Below, one piece after another: positions 18,104 through 25,825 of a stretch of 64,000 nucleotides of DNA. The notes below the pieces were generated by a model. That model saw nothing but the letters and a program-made list of their open reading frames with translations, made no database searches and was not told the DNA's origin. Within the stretch, counting starts at the first letter, position 1, and each line of letters opens with the position of its first letter. Position numbers and translations under genes: made by a program. This DNA is from Bradyrhizobium nanningense (GTDB taxonomy: Bacteria > Pseudomonadota > Alphaproteobacteria > Rhizobiales > Xanthobacteraceae): assembly GCF_004114535.1 (NCBI RefSeq), contig NZ_LBJC01000005.1, positions 186,001-250,000 of the forward strand, given 5' to 3'.

Positions 18104-18571
18104 ATGCGCGCCGAAGCAGATCCCGAATTCGCAGCCGTTGCCGAGCGCATTCATGCCAATGTCGGCCGGCAGGGCTTCATGAACCTGGTCGGTGCCGAGC
18201 TTTCGGAATTGTCGCGCGGGACCTGCACGATTGCCGTGGATCGCCGGCCGGAGCTGTTGCAGCAGCATGGCTTCTTCCACGGCGGCGTGACCGCCTTTCT
18301 GGTCGACAACGCCACGACGATCGCAGCCGCCACCTCGCGCGGCCAACCGGCGCTGACGGCGGAATACAAGCTCAACCTGTTGTCGCCCGCGGTCGGCGAG
18401 AAGCTGATCTGCCGCGCCCGGGTGATCAAGCCGGGCCGTCAGGTCTCGGTGGTTGCGGCCGACGTGTTCTGCGTCAGCGACGGTGTCGAGAAGCATACGG
18501 CAACGGCGCTGGCCTCGATCGCGATGTTGAGCGAGGACGTTGCCGCGAAAACGAAAAGCCCGGCCGCCTGA
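18104..18571 (+). CDS. PaaI-type hotdog-fold thioesterase
   Basis: 155 residues of the PaaI/YdiI thioesterase type. The hotdog signature is visible: GCT-like entry region, then LLQQHGFFHGGVTAFLVDNA, where HGG-x4-DNA carries the conserved catalytic Asp region, and TAEYKLNLLSPAVGEKL in the second half. Such enzymes hydrolyse aromatic or medium-chain acyl-CoA esters in the cytosol. AAGGAGAG supplies a strong ribosome site. It is the second gene of an operon with the TetR regulator; its 3' end overlaps a hairpin terminator. Confidence 0.9.
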   Translation: MRAEADPEFAAVAERIHANVGRQGFMNLVGAELSELSRGTCTIAVDRRPELLQQHGFFHGGVTAFLVDNATTIAAATSRGQPALTAEYKLNLLSPAVGEKLICRARVIKPGRQVSVVAADVFCVSDGVEKHTATALASIAMLSEDVAAKTKSPAA

Positions 18572-18589
18572 GGCGACCGAGCCTTTTTG
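18554..18589 (+). terminator. terminator overlapping the thioesterase stop codon
   Basis: CGGCCGCC and GGCGACCG form an imperfect stem around the TGA stop, flanked by AAAAGC on the left and GCCTTTTTG on the right. The T-run makes it a reasonable rho-independent terminator for the TetR-thioesterase operon. Confidence 0.5.
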
Positions 18590-18592
18590 TTG

Positions 18593-18694
18593 GTCATTCC
18601 GGGGCGATGCGAAGCATCGAACCCGGAATCTCGAGATTCCCCGGTGCACAATTGCGCACCTGTGGTCTGGTCCTTCGGACCATCCCGGAATGAC
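18593..18694. repeat. GTCATTCCGGG dispersed repeat (copy 1)
   Basis: Perfect 11-base arms GTCATTCCGGG / CCCGGAATGAC enclose four smaller hairpins (GATGCGAAGCATC, GGAATCTCGAGATTCC, GGTGCACAATTGCGCACC, GGTCCTTCGGACC). A second copy with the same arms is near base 32,200. It sits between the convergent thioesterase and rplI genes. Confidence 0.8.
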
Positions 18695-18704
18695 AATGTT
18701 GGAG

Positions 18705-19304
18705 TTACTTCTCTTCCGCGGCCGCCGCCGGCTCGACCTCGTCGTGCTCGGCTTCCGGATCGAAGAACTCGCCGGCGGCGGCGATCGCCTCGGCGGCCGC
18801 GTCGCGGTCCTCGTTGCGGGTCGAGATGTCCTCGCCGCGGTTGATCCGCTCGGCCTCGTCCTGGCTGCGGGCGACCGTGACGGTGATCTCGACCTCGACC
18901 TCGGGGTGAACGGCAACGATGACCGTGTGCTTGCCGATGGTCTTGATCGGCGCGTCGAGCTGCACCTGCGGACGGTCGAGGTGGACGCCGTCGGCTTCGA
19001 ACGCCATGACGATGTCGCGCACCGTGACCGAGCCGAACAGCTGGCCGGCTTCCGAGGCCTGGCGGATCACGATGATGTTCTTGTCCTTGATCTTCTCGGC
19101 GACCTTGGACGCCTCACCCTTGGCCTGGAGGTTGCGGGCCTCGAGCTCGGCCTTCATGCCGTCATACTTGGAACGGTTGTCGGCGGTGGCACGCAGCGCC
19201 TTGCCGCGCTTGAGCAGGAAATTGCGGGCGTAGCCGTCGCGAACCTTCACGACTTCGCCCATCTGGCCGAGCTTGTTGACGCGTTCCAGCAAAATGACTT
19301 CCAT
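18705..19304 (-). CDS. rplI: 50S ribosomal protein L9
   Basis: The open frame extends far upstream, but the real start is the ATG preceded by AAAAGGAG, giving 199 residues beginning [21 protein letters not shown], the canonical L9 N-terminal domain that binds 23S r[17 protein letters not shown] and a C-terminal globular domain follow. The last 45 residues or so are an acidic, Ala/Glu-rich extension ([14 protein letters not shown]...), as in other alphaproteobacterial L9. It is the last gene of the rpsF-rpsR-DUF2232-rplI operon. Confidence 0.97.
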   Translation of the reverse strand: MEVILLERVNKLGQMGEVVKVRDGYARNFLLKRGKALRATADNRSKYDGMKAELEARNLQAKGEASKVAEKIKDKNIIVIRQASEAGQLFGSVTVRDIVMAFEADGVHLDRPQVQLDAPIKTIGKHTVIVAVHPEVEVEITVTVARSQDEAERINRGEDISTRNEDRDAAAEAIAAAGEFFDPEAEHDEVEPAAAAEEK

Positions 19305-19354
19305 ATTCGTTCTCCTTTTGAAGTGCTCTCTTGGTTTCGGTTTCGGGGTTGAAC

Positions 19355-20332
19355 TCAAGGGGTCGGCAGCGGCGGCGGTTGCCGGCTGCGCAGGAAACGT
19401 TCGCGGAAGCCGAACACGGCGTCCGCAAGGCCGAGGATCACCATCGCGATCACGGGCCATCCGAACACGACCACGACGGCGTAGGTCGAGCCGAGCCAGA
19501 ACGTGCGGCTCTTCATCGCCAGCGTGAGGGTGTGCAGCACGGCGAAGCCGGTCAGCGCATAGCCCATCATCAGCGCCGCCGCGGCGATCTGAGCGACGAT
19601 CGCGAGCAGCCCGCCGGTGAAGCAGAAGGCGAGCGCGATGCAGAGCGCCACCAGCGTCATCGGCGGCAGCTCGGCCGTCATCATGTCCGGCCACGGGCGC
19701 CGCAGCCGGCCCGACGTCGCCGTGATCTTGGCGCTGAGCCAGAGGTTGAGGGTCAGCGTCATCATCGCGATGATGGTGGCCCCGGCCGGTGCGATGCGCA
19801 CCAGCGCGTCGACGAACTGACCGGCTTCGCCGGAGCCTTGCGGGTCGGTGGCCCGGAGGAGGCGCATCAGGCCGCGCCGCAGCGTGCCGAGGATGGTGTC
19901 GGCGTCGGTCCCGAGCGTGAGCAGGGCGGCGATCGTGGTCAGCGCGGCGAAGCCGGCGAGCCACAGCAGGATGCGGCCGACCGGATACCATTCGAGCTCA
20001 GGCTCGGCGGGCGGTTCGGTGGCGTCGTCCAGCGCGCCAGGTCCGACGGGACGGCTGAGCAGCACGAGATGGCCGAGCCACCATGCGGGAAGGGCGACAG
20101 TGACGGCGAACGCGATGCAATAGGGCAGGCCGAACAGGGCGCCGAGGCCGATCGCAGCAGCGATGCCGCCGAGGCTGGCGCAAAGCGGTCCCCAGCCGAT
20201 CGCGGCGACCATCAGCGGCAGCGGTGCGAGATAGAACAGGACGAGCGAGATCAGCGCGCCCGAAATGATCGAGGCGAACATCAGGGCCGACGCAGCGCCG
20301 GCGATCAGGGCGATCAGCACAAATGGCATCAT
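19355..20332 (-). CDS. DUF2232 multi-spanning membrane protein
   Basis: About 325 hydrophobic residues with eight or so membrane segments, a DUF2232 protein as found between rpsR and rplI in many alphaproteobacteria. The start chosen is the first of two tandem ATGs ([19 protein letters not shown]) behind GGGAGC; an upstream in-frame start 15 codons earlier lacks a ribosome site. No catalytic motif is seen. Its conserved position in a ribosomal operon suggests a housekeeping membrane role, but the function is unknown. The roughly 50 bases to rplI contain only the rplI ribosome site. Confidence 0.85.
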   Translation of the reverse strand: MMPFVLIALIAGAASALMFASIISGALISLVLFYLAPLPLMVAAIGWGPLCASLGGIAAAIGLGALFGLPYCIAFAVTVALPAWWLGHLVLLSRPVGPGALDDATEPPAEPELEWYPVGRILLWLAGFAALTTIAALLTLGTDADTILGTLRRGLMRLLRATDPQGSGEAGQFVDALVRIAPAGATIIAMMTLTLNLWLSAKITATSGRLRRPWPDMMTAELPPMTLVALCIALAFCFTGGLLAIVAQIAAAALMMGYALTGFAVLHTLTLAMKSRTFWLGSTYAVVVVFGWPVIAMVILGLADAVFGFRERFLRSRQPPPLPTP

Positions 20333-20463
20333 CAGCTGTCCCGCTCCCTTCGAGCGGTTAGAGGCATTTCGCCCCAACCATCGGCGACCGGACGACCCGG
20401 AAGCCTTATGAGTTCGAAAAAGTTGCGACCGGCGGCTCGAGGCCGCCGGCCGAATTGGTCATC

Positions 20464-20703
20464 TTAGCGAATGACGTAGGGCAGCAGGCCCAGGAACCGC
20501 GCGCGCTTGATGGCGCGGGCGAGCTCACGCTGCTTCTTCGCGGACACCGCCGTGATGCGGCTCGGCACGATCTTGCCGCGCTCGGAGACGTAACGCATCA
20601 AGAGCTTGGAGTCCTTGTAGTCGATCTTCGGAGCGTTGGCGCCCGTGAACGGGCAGCTCTTGCGACGACGAAAAAACGGGCGGCGTGCACCAGCTTCAGC
20701 CAT
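20464..20703 (-). CDS. rpsR: 30S ribosomal protein S18
   Basis: 79 residues, standard size. Conserved S18 elements are [39 protein letters not shown] and [21 protein letters not shown]18 binds the central domain of 16S rRNA as a heterodimer with S6. It follows rpsF by 5 bases, consistent with translational coupling and equimolar production. Confidence 0.98.
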   Translation of the reverse strand: MAEAGARRPFFRRRKSCPFTGANAPKIDYKDSKLLMRYVSERGKIVPSRITAVSAKKQRELARAIKRARFLGLLPYVIR

Positions 20704-20708
20704 TGTTC

Positions 20709-21212
20709 TTACTCCCCATCCGTCGTCGTGGTTTCAGCTTCGTCGCGAGGACGGCGCGGGCCGCGATCACCGCGGAAGCCACCACCGTCGCGATCGCCAC
20801 CACGGAAACCGCCTTCGCGGTCGCCACGGAAGCCGCCGCCTTCACGATCGCGGAAGCCGCCGCCACGGTCGTCACGCTCGCGGTCGCGGTCGGCCTTGCG
20901 CATCATCGCGGACGGGCCTTCCTCGAGTTCCTCGACGCGGACGCTGAGGTAGCGGATCACGTCTTCGCTGATGCGCTCCTGGCGCTCGATCTCGGCGATC
21001 GCCGCGGACGGCGCGTCGATGTTGAGCAGCACGAAGTGCGCCTTGCGGTTCTTGTTCATACGGTAGGTGAGGGAGCGCACGCCCCAATTCTCGGTCTTGG
21101 TGACCTTGCCGCCGAGACCCTCGACGATGCCGGTCATCTGCGCAGTCAGCTCTTCGACCTGCTGCGTGCTCGCGTCCTGACGCGCGAGAAAAACATGCTC
21201 ATAAAGAGCCAT
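20709..21212 (-). CDS. rpsF: 30S ribosomal protein S6 with Gly/Arg/Asp repeat tail
   Basis: The start is [20 protein letters not shown], the invariant S6 N-terminus, behind AGGAAAGG. Residues 1 to about 100 form the RRM-like S6 fold ([20 protein letters not shown]). The last 55-60 residues are a tail of near-repeats such as [19 protein letters not shown], like RGG-type RNA-binding segments, ending acidic (ETTTTDGE). Extended S6 tails are known in alphaproteobacteria; the FRGD repeats here are unusually regular. First gene of the operon with rpsR, DUF2232 and rplI. Confidence 0.97.
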   Translation of the reverse strand: MALYEHVFLARQDASTQQVEELTAQMTGIVEGLGGKVTKTENWGVRSLTYRMNKNRKAHFVLLNIDAPSAAIAEIERQERISEDVIRYLSVRVEELEEGPSAMMRKADRDRERDDRGGGFRDREGGGFRGDREGGFRGGDRDGGGFRGDRGPRRPRDEAETTTTDGE

Positions 21213-21403
21213 GGTGGTCCTTTCCTCATGTTGGCGCATCGCCCGGCGTCAAGCCCTTAAGAGGCCTTCGGAAAGGACTCTGGGATTAAGCTCAGAAGGC
21301 GGAAACACGGGACGACGGGCCGACTGGCCCTGCCACACCAAAATCACGAAGGATTTGCTGAGACCGTCCGTTCAGCTCCCGGCCGGGGTCTGCGGATGCG
21401 CGC

Positions 21404-21431
21404 CTTATACGGATTTTGGCTGACTTGGCAA
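21404..21431 (-). promoter_or_regulatory. sigma-70-type promoter for the rpsF operon
   Basis: On the minus strand TTGCCA is followed after 16 bases by TATAAG, a good housekeeping promoter in this GC-rich background. The predicted start gives a leader of about 185 bases before rpsF. The leader contains a GGGCC-GACT-GGCCC hairpin (21317-21330) and could hold an S6:S18-responsive element, though I cannot fold it here. Confidence 0.6.
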
Positions 21432-21511
21432 GGTTTGAACGCCTCGCTTCTGGCGAAACGGTGCTGGTCGGGTCGCCAAACCCACCCTCGCATACCGGCT
21501 TGATTTATTTG

Positions 21512-21528
21512 TTTGTATGCCATACAAA
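21512..21528. promoter_or_regulatory. candidate TetR operator upstream of desaturase operon
   Basis: TTTGTATG-C-CATACAAA is a perfect palindrome with 8-base arms and a one-base centre. It lies 20 bases before the TetR start codon and just before the GGGAGG ribosome site. A locally AT-rich patch (TTGATTTATTTG) abuts it, suitable for a promoter that the bound regulator would cover. Confidence 0.6.
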
Positions 21529-21548
21529 TAACGGGTCGGGAGGTACTG

Positions 21549-22253
21549 ATGACGGGTGAATCGATTCAGGCTCCGTTCGAGACTTCGACTGGCGACCCCA
21601 AGCACACCGCGCGCGCCACACGGTCGGCCGGCCGCAAGATGCGCTCCTTGCTGCTGGATGCGGCAAGTCCGCTGTTCCGGGAGCGGGGGCTGTCGGGCAC
21701 GGCGATCACCGACATCGCGGCCGCAGCGGACGCATTCCCGAGCCAGATCACTTATTACTTCCGCACCAAGGAGGCGCTGTTCGTCGAATGCGCCTGCCGC
21801 GACCTCTTGTATCTGGCACGTGCGACCGAGCAGGCGGCGCTGAAGGCGCGGACGCCACGGGAATACACCCATGCGCTGGCGCAGACCGTGACGGCGAGCG
21901 ATTCCGTCGCTTTCTTCGCCGAAGCGCTGACATTGACGCGGCGCCGGCAGGATCTGGCGCCGCTCGTCGAGCGCACGATCGAGCGTCTGCACGGCGAAGG
22001 CGCGCGCGCCTATGCGAGCCAGGTGGCGCGGCACGGCTGGCGCTCGCTGCGGGCGCCCGACGAAAGCTCGCGGCGGTTCTGGGCCGTCGCCATCGGTGTC
22101 ATTCTCGAAGGCTACGCCATGGGCCGCTCGCCCGAGGCGCTTTGCGCCGAGATGCTGCGCGTGCTCGGCGAGCAGGCGAAATCCACCGACACGGCCCGGC
22201 TGCGCCTTGTCGAGGAGCATGACGCAACGACCACTCCGGATGAGGAGAGTTAG
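21549..22253 (+). CDS. TetR/AcrR family transcriptional regulator
   Basis: 234 residues. The helix-turn-helix lies near residues 30-75 (LLLDAASPLFRERGLSGTAI, then AAADAFPSQITYYFRTKEAL), followed by a helical ligand-binding domain. The ATG used has GGGAGG at proper spacing; an in-frame ATG 12 codons upstream lies inside the palindrome and is unlikely. The desaturase gene begins 3 bases after its stop, so the two form an operon, and this protein probably senses a fatty-acid or acyl-CoA signal. That last point is inference from context. Confidence 0.92.
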   Translation: MTGESIQAPFETSTGDPKHTARATRSAGRKMRSLLLDAASPLFRERGLSGTAITDIAAAADAFPSQITYYFRTKEALFVECACRDLLYLARATEQAALKARTPREYTHALAQTVTASDSVAFFAEALTLTRRRQDLAPLVERTIERLHGEGARAYASQVARHGWRSLRAPDESSRRFWAVAIGVILEGYAMGRSPEALCAEMLRVLGEQAKSTDTARLRLVEEHDATTTPDEES

Positions 22254-22256
22254 GCC

Positions 22257-23282
22257 ATGACCGCGCTTCGCATGCGTGCCCGCGATTTCCTGACCGACGA
22301 CCAGCTTGCCGACGTGCGCCAGCGTGTGACCTGGAAAGGCGTTGCGCTGATCGCGCACGCCTGGGCGCTGATCATCGGGGCGATCGCTCTGGTCGCATGG
22401 TGGCCCAATCCGGTCACCTATGTCCTCGCTGTCGCGATCATCGGCTCGCGCCAGCTGGGCCTTGCGATCCTGATGCATGACGGCGCGCATGGCTGCCTGT
22501 CCGCAGACGAGAAAATCAATCTGACCCTGAGCCAATGGTTCTGCGCCTATCCGTTGTTTGCGGAGACGCGCAGCTACCGGCGTTACCACCTGCAGCACCA
22601 TGCGCGCACGCAGCAGGAGGATGATCCCGATCTCGTGCTGTCGGCGCCGTTTCCGATCACGAAGCTGAGCTATCGCCGCAAGTTCATTCGCGACATTACC
22701 GGACAGACCGGCTTCCAGCAGCGCAAGGCGCAACTGCTCAACGCGCTCGGCTCGAAGGACTGGCCATGGCGTCAGCGCCTGGCGCATTTCTGGGACAAGC
22801 TCGGTCCGCAATGCATCGTCAATGCCGTGATGTTCGCCGCGTGCGCGGCGGCCGGCGTATGGTGGGCCTATCCGCTGTTATGGCTGGTGCCGCTCCTGAC
22901 TTGGATGATGGTCATCACCCGTATCCGTAATATCGCCGAACATGCCGTCGTCCCCGACAGCAGCGATCCCTTGCGCAATACCCGCACCACGCATGCCAAT
23001 TTTCTCGAGCGCCTGTTCATCGCCCCGTACTACGTGAACTATCACCTCGAGCATCATCTGCTGTTCTACGTGCCCTGCTACAATTTGCCGAAGGTGCATC
23101 GGCTGCTGAGCGCAAGCCGGCATGCGGGCCGCATGGAAGTGCAGCCGGGCTATGCCGCGGTGCTGCGGCTGGCGACGGCGAAGCCCGACCGGGACGATCG
23201 GCCGGGTCGCTTGGTGAACAGCGCGCGCCGTGCGCAGGCCGGGGCGAAGGTCGATGGCAATCAGACCGCTGGCGGGTTTTGA
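22257..23282 (+). CDS. membrane fatty acid desaturase
   Basis: 341 residues with membrane pairs and the three His boxes of acyl-lipid desaturases/hydroxylases: HDGAH near residue 78, HLQHH near 115 and HLEHH near 263, ligands of a di-iron centre. It introduces a double bond into acyl chains at the inner membrane using electrons from a ferredoxin/cytochrome partner not encoded here. Regiospecificity cannot be told. The gene is coupled to the TetR gene and is followed by about 170 bases before fabD, so a second transcript probably begins there. Confidence 0.92.
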   Translation: MTALRMRARDFLTDDQLADVRQRVTWKGVALIAHAWALIIGAIALVAWWPNPVTYVLAVAIIGSRQLGLAILMHDGAHGCLSADEKINLTLSQWFCAYPLFAETRSYRRYHLQHHARTQQEDDPDLVLSAPFPITKLSYRRKFIRDITGQTGFQQRKAQLLNALGSKDWPWRQRLAHFWDKLGPQCIVNAVMFAACAAAGVWWAYPLLWLVPLLTWMMVITRIRNIAEHAVVPDSSDPLRNTRTTHANFLERLFIAPYYVNYHLEHHLLFYVPCYNLPKVHRLLSASRHAGRMEVQPGYAAVLRLATAKPDRDDRPGRLVNSARRAQAGAKVDGNQTAGGF

Positions 23283-23456
23283 AGCGGCGTATCCCCAATT
23301 GAATGCCGGCCGGGGTTCCCATCTCGGCTTGACAGTCCCGCCCCGGACAGTGTCTACGGCCCCCTTTGGAGCGTGATCCGGAACCATGGCCCAAGGCCGC
23401 GCGTAATCGGCTGCCGGTTCTTAAGAGGGATCGTGCCCGACAAGCAGGGAGCGCCG

Positions 23457-24416
23457 ATGACGGCAGCATTCACATTTCCGGGGCAGGGGTCCCAGGCGGT
23501 TGGCATGGGCAAGGCTCTGGCCGACGCGTTTCCGGTGGCGCGCGCCGTGTTCGACGAGGTCGATGCCGCGCTTTCCGAGAAGCTGACGGCCATCATCTGG
23601 GATGGCCCGGCCGAAACCCTTCAGCTCACCGAAAACGCCCAGCCGGCGCTGATGGCGGTGTCTATCGCCACCCTGCGCGTGCTGGAGGCCGAGGCCGGTT
23701 TTTCCGTGGGACGAGACGCGGCCTTCGTCGCCGGCCACTCCCTCGGTGAATATTCGGCGCTGGCTGCGGCCGGCAGCCTGACGGTTTCGGATACCGCCCG
23801 TCTGCTTCGCACCCGCGGTCTCGCAATGCAAAAGGCCGTGCCGGTCGGCGCCGGCGCGATGGCCGCTCTGCTTGGTCTGGACTACGAGGCTGCCATGGCG
23901 GTCGCCAATGAAGCGGCGCAGGGGCAGGTCTGCCAGGCCGCCAACGACAATGGCGGCGGTCAGGTGGTTGTCTCAGGCGACAAGGCCGCCGTCGATCGCG
24001 CCGTCGAGATCGCCAAGACCAAGGGCGCCAAGCGCGCGATGCTGCTGCCGGTGTCCGCCCCGTTCCATTGCAAGCTGATGCAGCCCGCGGCCGACGCCAT
24101 GGCGCAGGCGCTCTCGAAAGTCACGATCAAGGCGCCGGCCGCGCCGCTGGTGTCGAACGTGCTGGCGAGCGCCATCACCGACCCCGACGAGATTCGCCGC
24201 CGCCTGGTCGAGCAGGTCACGGGAACGGTGCGTTGGCGCGAGTCGGTTGCCTATATGGCAGGGCAGGGCGTCACCCGTTTCTTCGAGATCGGCGCCGGCA
24301 AGGTGCTGACCGGTCTCGTCAAGCGCATTGCGGACGGCGCCGTCGGCGTTGCGGTCGGCGGTCCCAATGACATTGCCGCCGCCAAGGATGCCTTGGCCGC
24401 CGCGAAGCAGGGTTGA
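23457..24416 (+). CDS. fabD: malonyl-CoA:ACP S-malonyltransferase
   Basis: Loads malonyl groups from CoA onto acyl carrier protein for fatty acid synthesis. The protein begins MTAAFTFPGQGSQAVGMGKA (family hallmark FPGQGSQ), has the catalytic Ser motif GHSLGEYSALAA, and the His-bearing PVSAPFHCKLM block; 319 residues is normal. The upstream in-frame extension of 28 codons has no ribosome site and does not resemble FabD, so it is left out. First gene of the plus-strand fabD-fabG-acpP-fabF cluster. Confidence 0.97.
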   Translation: MTAAFTFPGQGSQAVGMGKALADAFPVARAVFDEVDAALSEKLTAIIWDGPAETLQLTENAQPALMAVSIATLRVLEAEAGFSVGRDAAFVAGHSLGEYSALAAAGSLTVSDTARLLRTRGLAMQKAVPVGAGAMAALLGLDYEAAMAVANEAAQGQVCQAANDNGGGQVVVSGDKAAVDRAVEIAKTKGAKRAMLLPVSAPFHCKLMQPAADAMAQALSKVTIKAPAAPLVSNVLASAITDPDEIRRRLVEQVTGTVRWRESVAYMAGQGVTRFFEIGAGKVLTGLVKRIADGAVGVAVGGPNDIAAAKDALAAAKQG

Positions 24417-24426
24417 GGAGTTATCG

Positions 24427-25164
24427 ATGTTCGATCTGACTGGCAAAAAGGCGCTCGTCACCGGCGCCACCGGCGGCATCGGCGGCGCGATTGCGCAGGC
24501 GCTGCACGCGCAGGGCGCGACCGTTGCGATCTCCGGAACGCGCAAGGAGGTGCTGGACGAGCTTGCCGGCAAGCTTGGCGAACGCGTCTTTGTGTTGCCC
24601 TGCAATCTCTCCAAGGCCGACGAGGTCGAAGCGCTGGTGCCGGCTGCGGAAGCGGCAATGGGCCAGGTCGACATCCTCATCGCCAATGCCGGCATCACCC
24701 GCGACAATCTCTTCGTGCAGCTCCGTGACGAGGACTGGGAGGAGGTCATCAACGTCAATCTGACCGCGACCTTCCGCCTCGCGCGTGCCGCGACCAAGCT
24801 GATGATGCGCAAGCGCTTCGGCCGCATCATCGCCATCACCTCGGTGGTCGGCGTCACCGGCAATCCCGGACAAGGCAACTACACCGCCTCGAAGGCGGGC
24901 CTGATCGGCATGATCAAGACGCTAGGGGCCGAATACGCCAAGCGCGGCGTGACCGCGAACTGCATCGCGCCGGGCTTCATCAAGACGCCGATGACCGACG
25001 CGCTCAACGACAAGCAGCGCGAAACGATTCTGACCAAGGTTCCGGCTGCCCGTCTGGGGACGCCCGAGGACATCGCGGCGGCGGCCGTGTACCTGAGTTC
25101 GAACGAAGCAGCCTACGTCACCGGCCAGACCATCCACGTCAACGGCGGCATGGCCATGATCTGA
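24427..25164 (+). CDS. fabG: 3-oxoacyl-ACP reductase
   Basis: An NADPH-dependent SDR enzyme reducing 3-oxoacyl-ACP in the elongation cycle. Motifs are TGATGGIGGAIA (nucleotide loop), NAGITRDNLF, the catalytic Ser in ITSVVGVTGNPGQ, Tyr and Lys in NYTASKAG, and the C-terminal GQTIHVNGGMAMI. At 245 residues it is typical. It starts 10 bases after fabD, with GAGGAG supplying the ribosome site, and is followed by a 313-base gap to acpP. Confidence 0.97.
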   Translation: MFDLTGKKALVTGATGGIGGAIAQALHAQGATVAISGTRKEVLDELAGKLGERVFVLPCNLSKADEVEALVPAAEAAMGQVDILIANAGITRDNLFVQLRDEDWEEVINVNLTATFRLARAATKLMMRKRFGRIIAITSVVGVTGNPGQGNYTASKAGLIGMIKTLGAEYAKRGVTANCIAPGFIKTPMTDALNDKQRETILTKVPAARLGTPEDIAAAAVYLSSNEAAYVTGQTIHVNGGMAMI

Positions 25165-25477
25165 GGCCTTCGTTCCGCACTGCCCACATCGGCGGCGCGG
25201 GATGCGGCAAACGGCCGTTTCCGGAGCGAAATGAGGCTTGTAGTCAAGGCAATTGAAGTGTGATAACCGGACCTTCAACGGATGGGCAAAGAACGCCATT
25301 GCAGGTTTTTGAAACCCTGTATATTGGCGATGCGGAGCCTTGGCCGTCGTTCGCCGGGCCCTGTATCGGTTAGATGGGGCCAAATCAAAGTTCGTAAGCG
25401 AAGGCAAGTAACACGACCACGACGGCTCGTATCGTCCCGGGGGGTCGGGTCTACAGGGAACAACACGAGGTTAAGCA
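25165..25477 (+). promoter_or_regulatory. acpP upstream region with candidate promoter
   Basis: The gap between fabG and acpP holds no convincing gene. A candidate promoter, TTGCAG then TATATT with a 15-base spacer, lies at 25299-25325 in the most AT-rich part, about 150 bases before acpP. ACP is needed in large excess over the other Fab proteins, so a dedicated promoter here is expected. The exact site is a guess from base composition. Confidence 0.4.
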
Positions 25478-25717
25478 ATGAGTGACATTGGCGAGCGGGT
25501 TAAGAAGATCGTGGTCGAACACCTTGGTGTTGAACCCGAGAAGGTTGTCGACGCTGCGAGCTTCATCGACGACCTCGGCGCCGACAGTCTGGACACCGTC
25601 GAGCTGGTGATGGCGTTCGAAGAGGAATTCGGTTGCGAGATTCCGGACGACGCCGCGGAAACGATTCTCACCGTCGGCGATGCCACGAAGTTTCTCGAGA
25701 AGAACGCGAAGAGCTAA
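25478..25717 (+). CDS. acpP: acyl carrier protein
   Basis: A 79-residue acidic protein of four helices that carries growing acyl chains on a 4'-phosphopantetheine arm. The attachment Ser lies in [19 protein letters not shown] (DSL motif). Start and length match AcpP. It lies between fabG and fabF, followed by a hairpin terminator that may uncouple its abundant transcript from fabF. Confidence 0.98.
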   Translation: MSDIGERVKKIVVEHLGVEPEKVVDAASFIDDLGADSLDTVELVMAFEEEFGCEIPDDAAETILTVGDATKFLEKNAKS

Positions 25718-25745
25718 GGCTCTTCATTTTCGCGGGGACAACATT

Positions 25746-25784
25746 GAAACCGGACGGGCCGCTTCGCAGCGGTCAGCCGGTTTC
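25746..25784 (+). terminator. terminator after acpP
   Basis: GAAACCGG pairs with CCGGTTTC across a 23-base loop that itself contains GCCGCTTCGCAGCGG, and the stem is followed by TTGTTATT. It lies 28 bases after the acpP stop and 42 before fabF, and probably trims most acpP transcripts. Confidence 0.6.
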
Positions 25785-25825
25785 TTGTTATTGGCCGTGA
25801 GTCTTTCGATGCGGAGTTTTCGGAT

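Noticed and set aside
21260..21512. A CRISPR-like or tandem repeat array in the intergenic regions
   Set aside because: No evenly spaced direct repeats found here or elsewhere in the window; repeats present are palindromic and dispersed.
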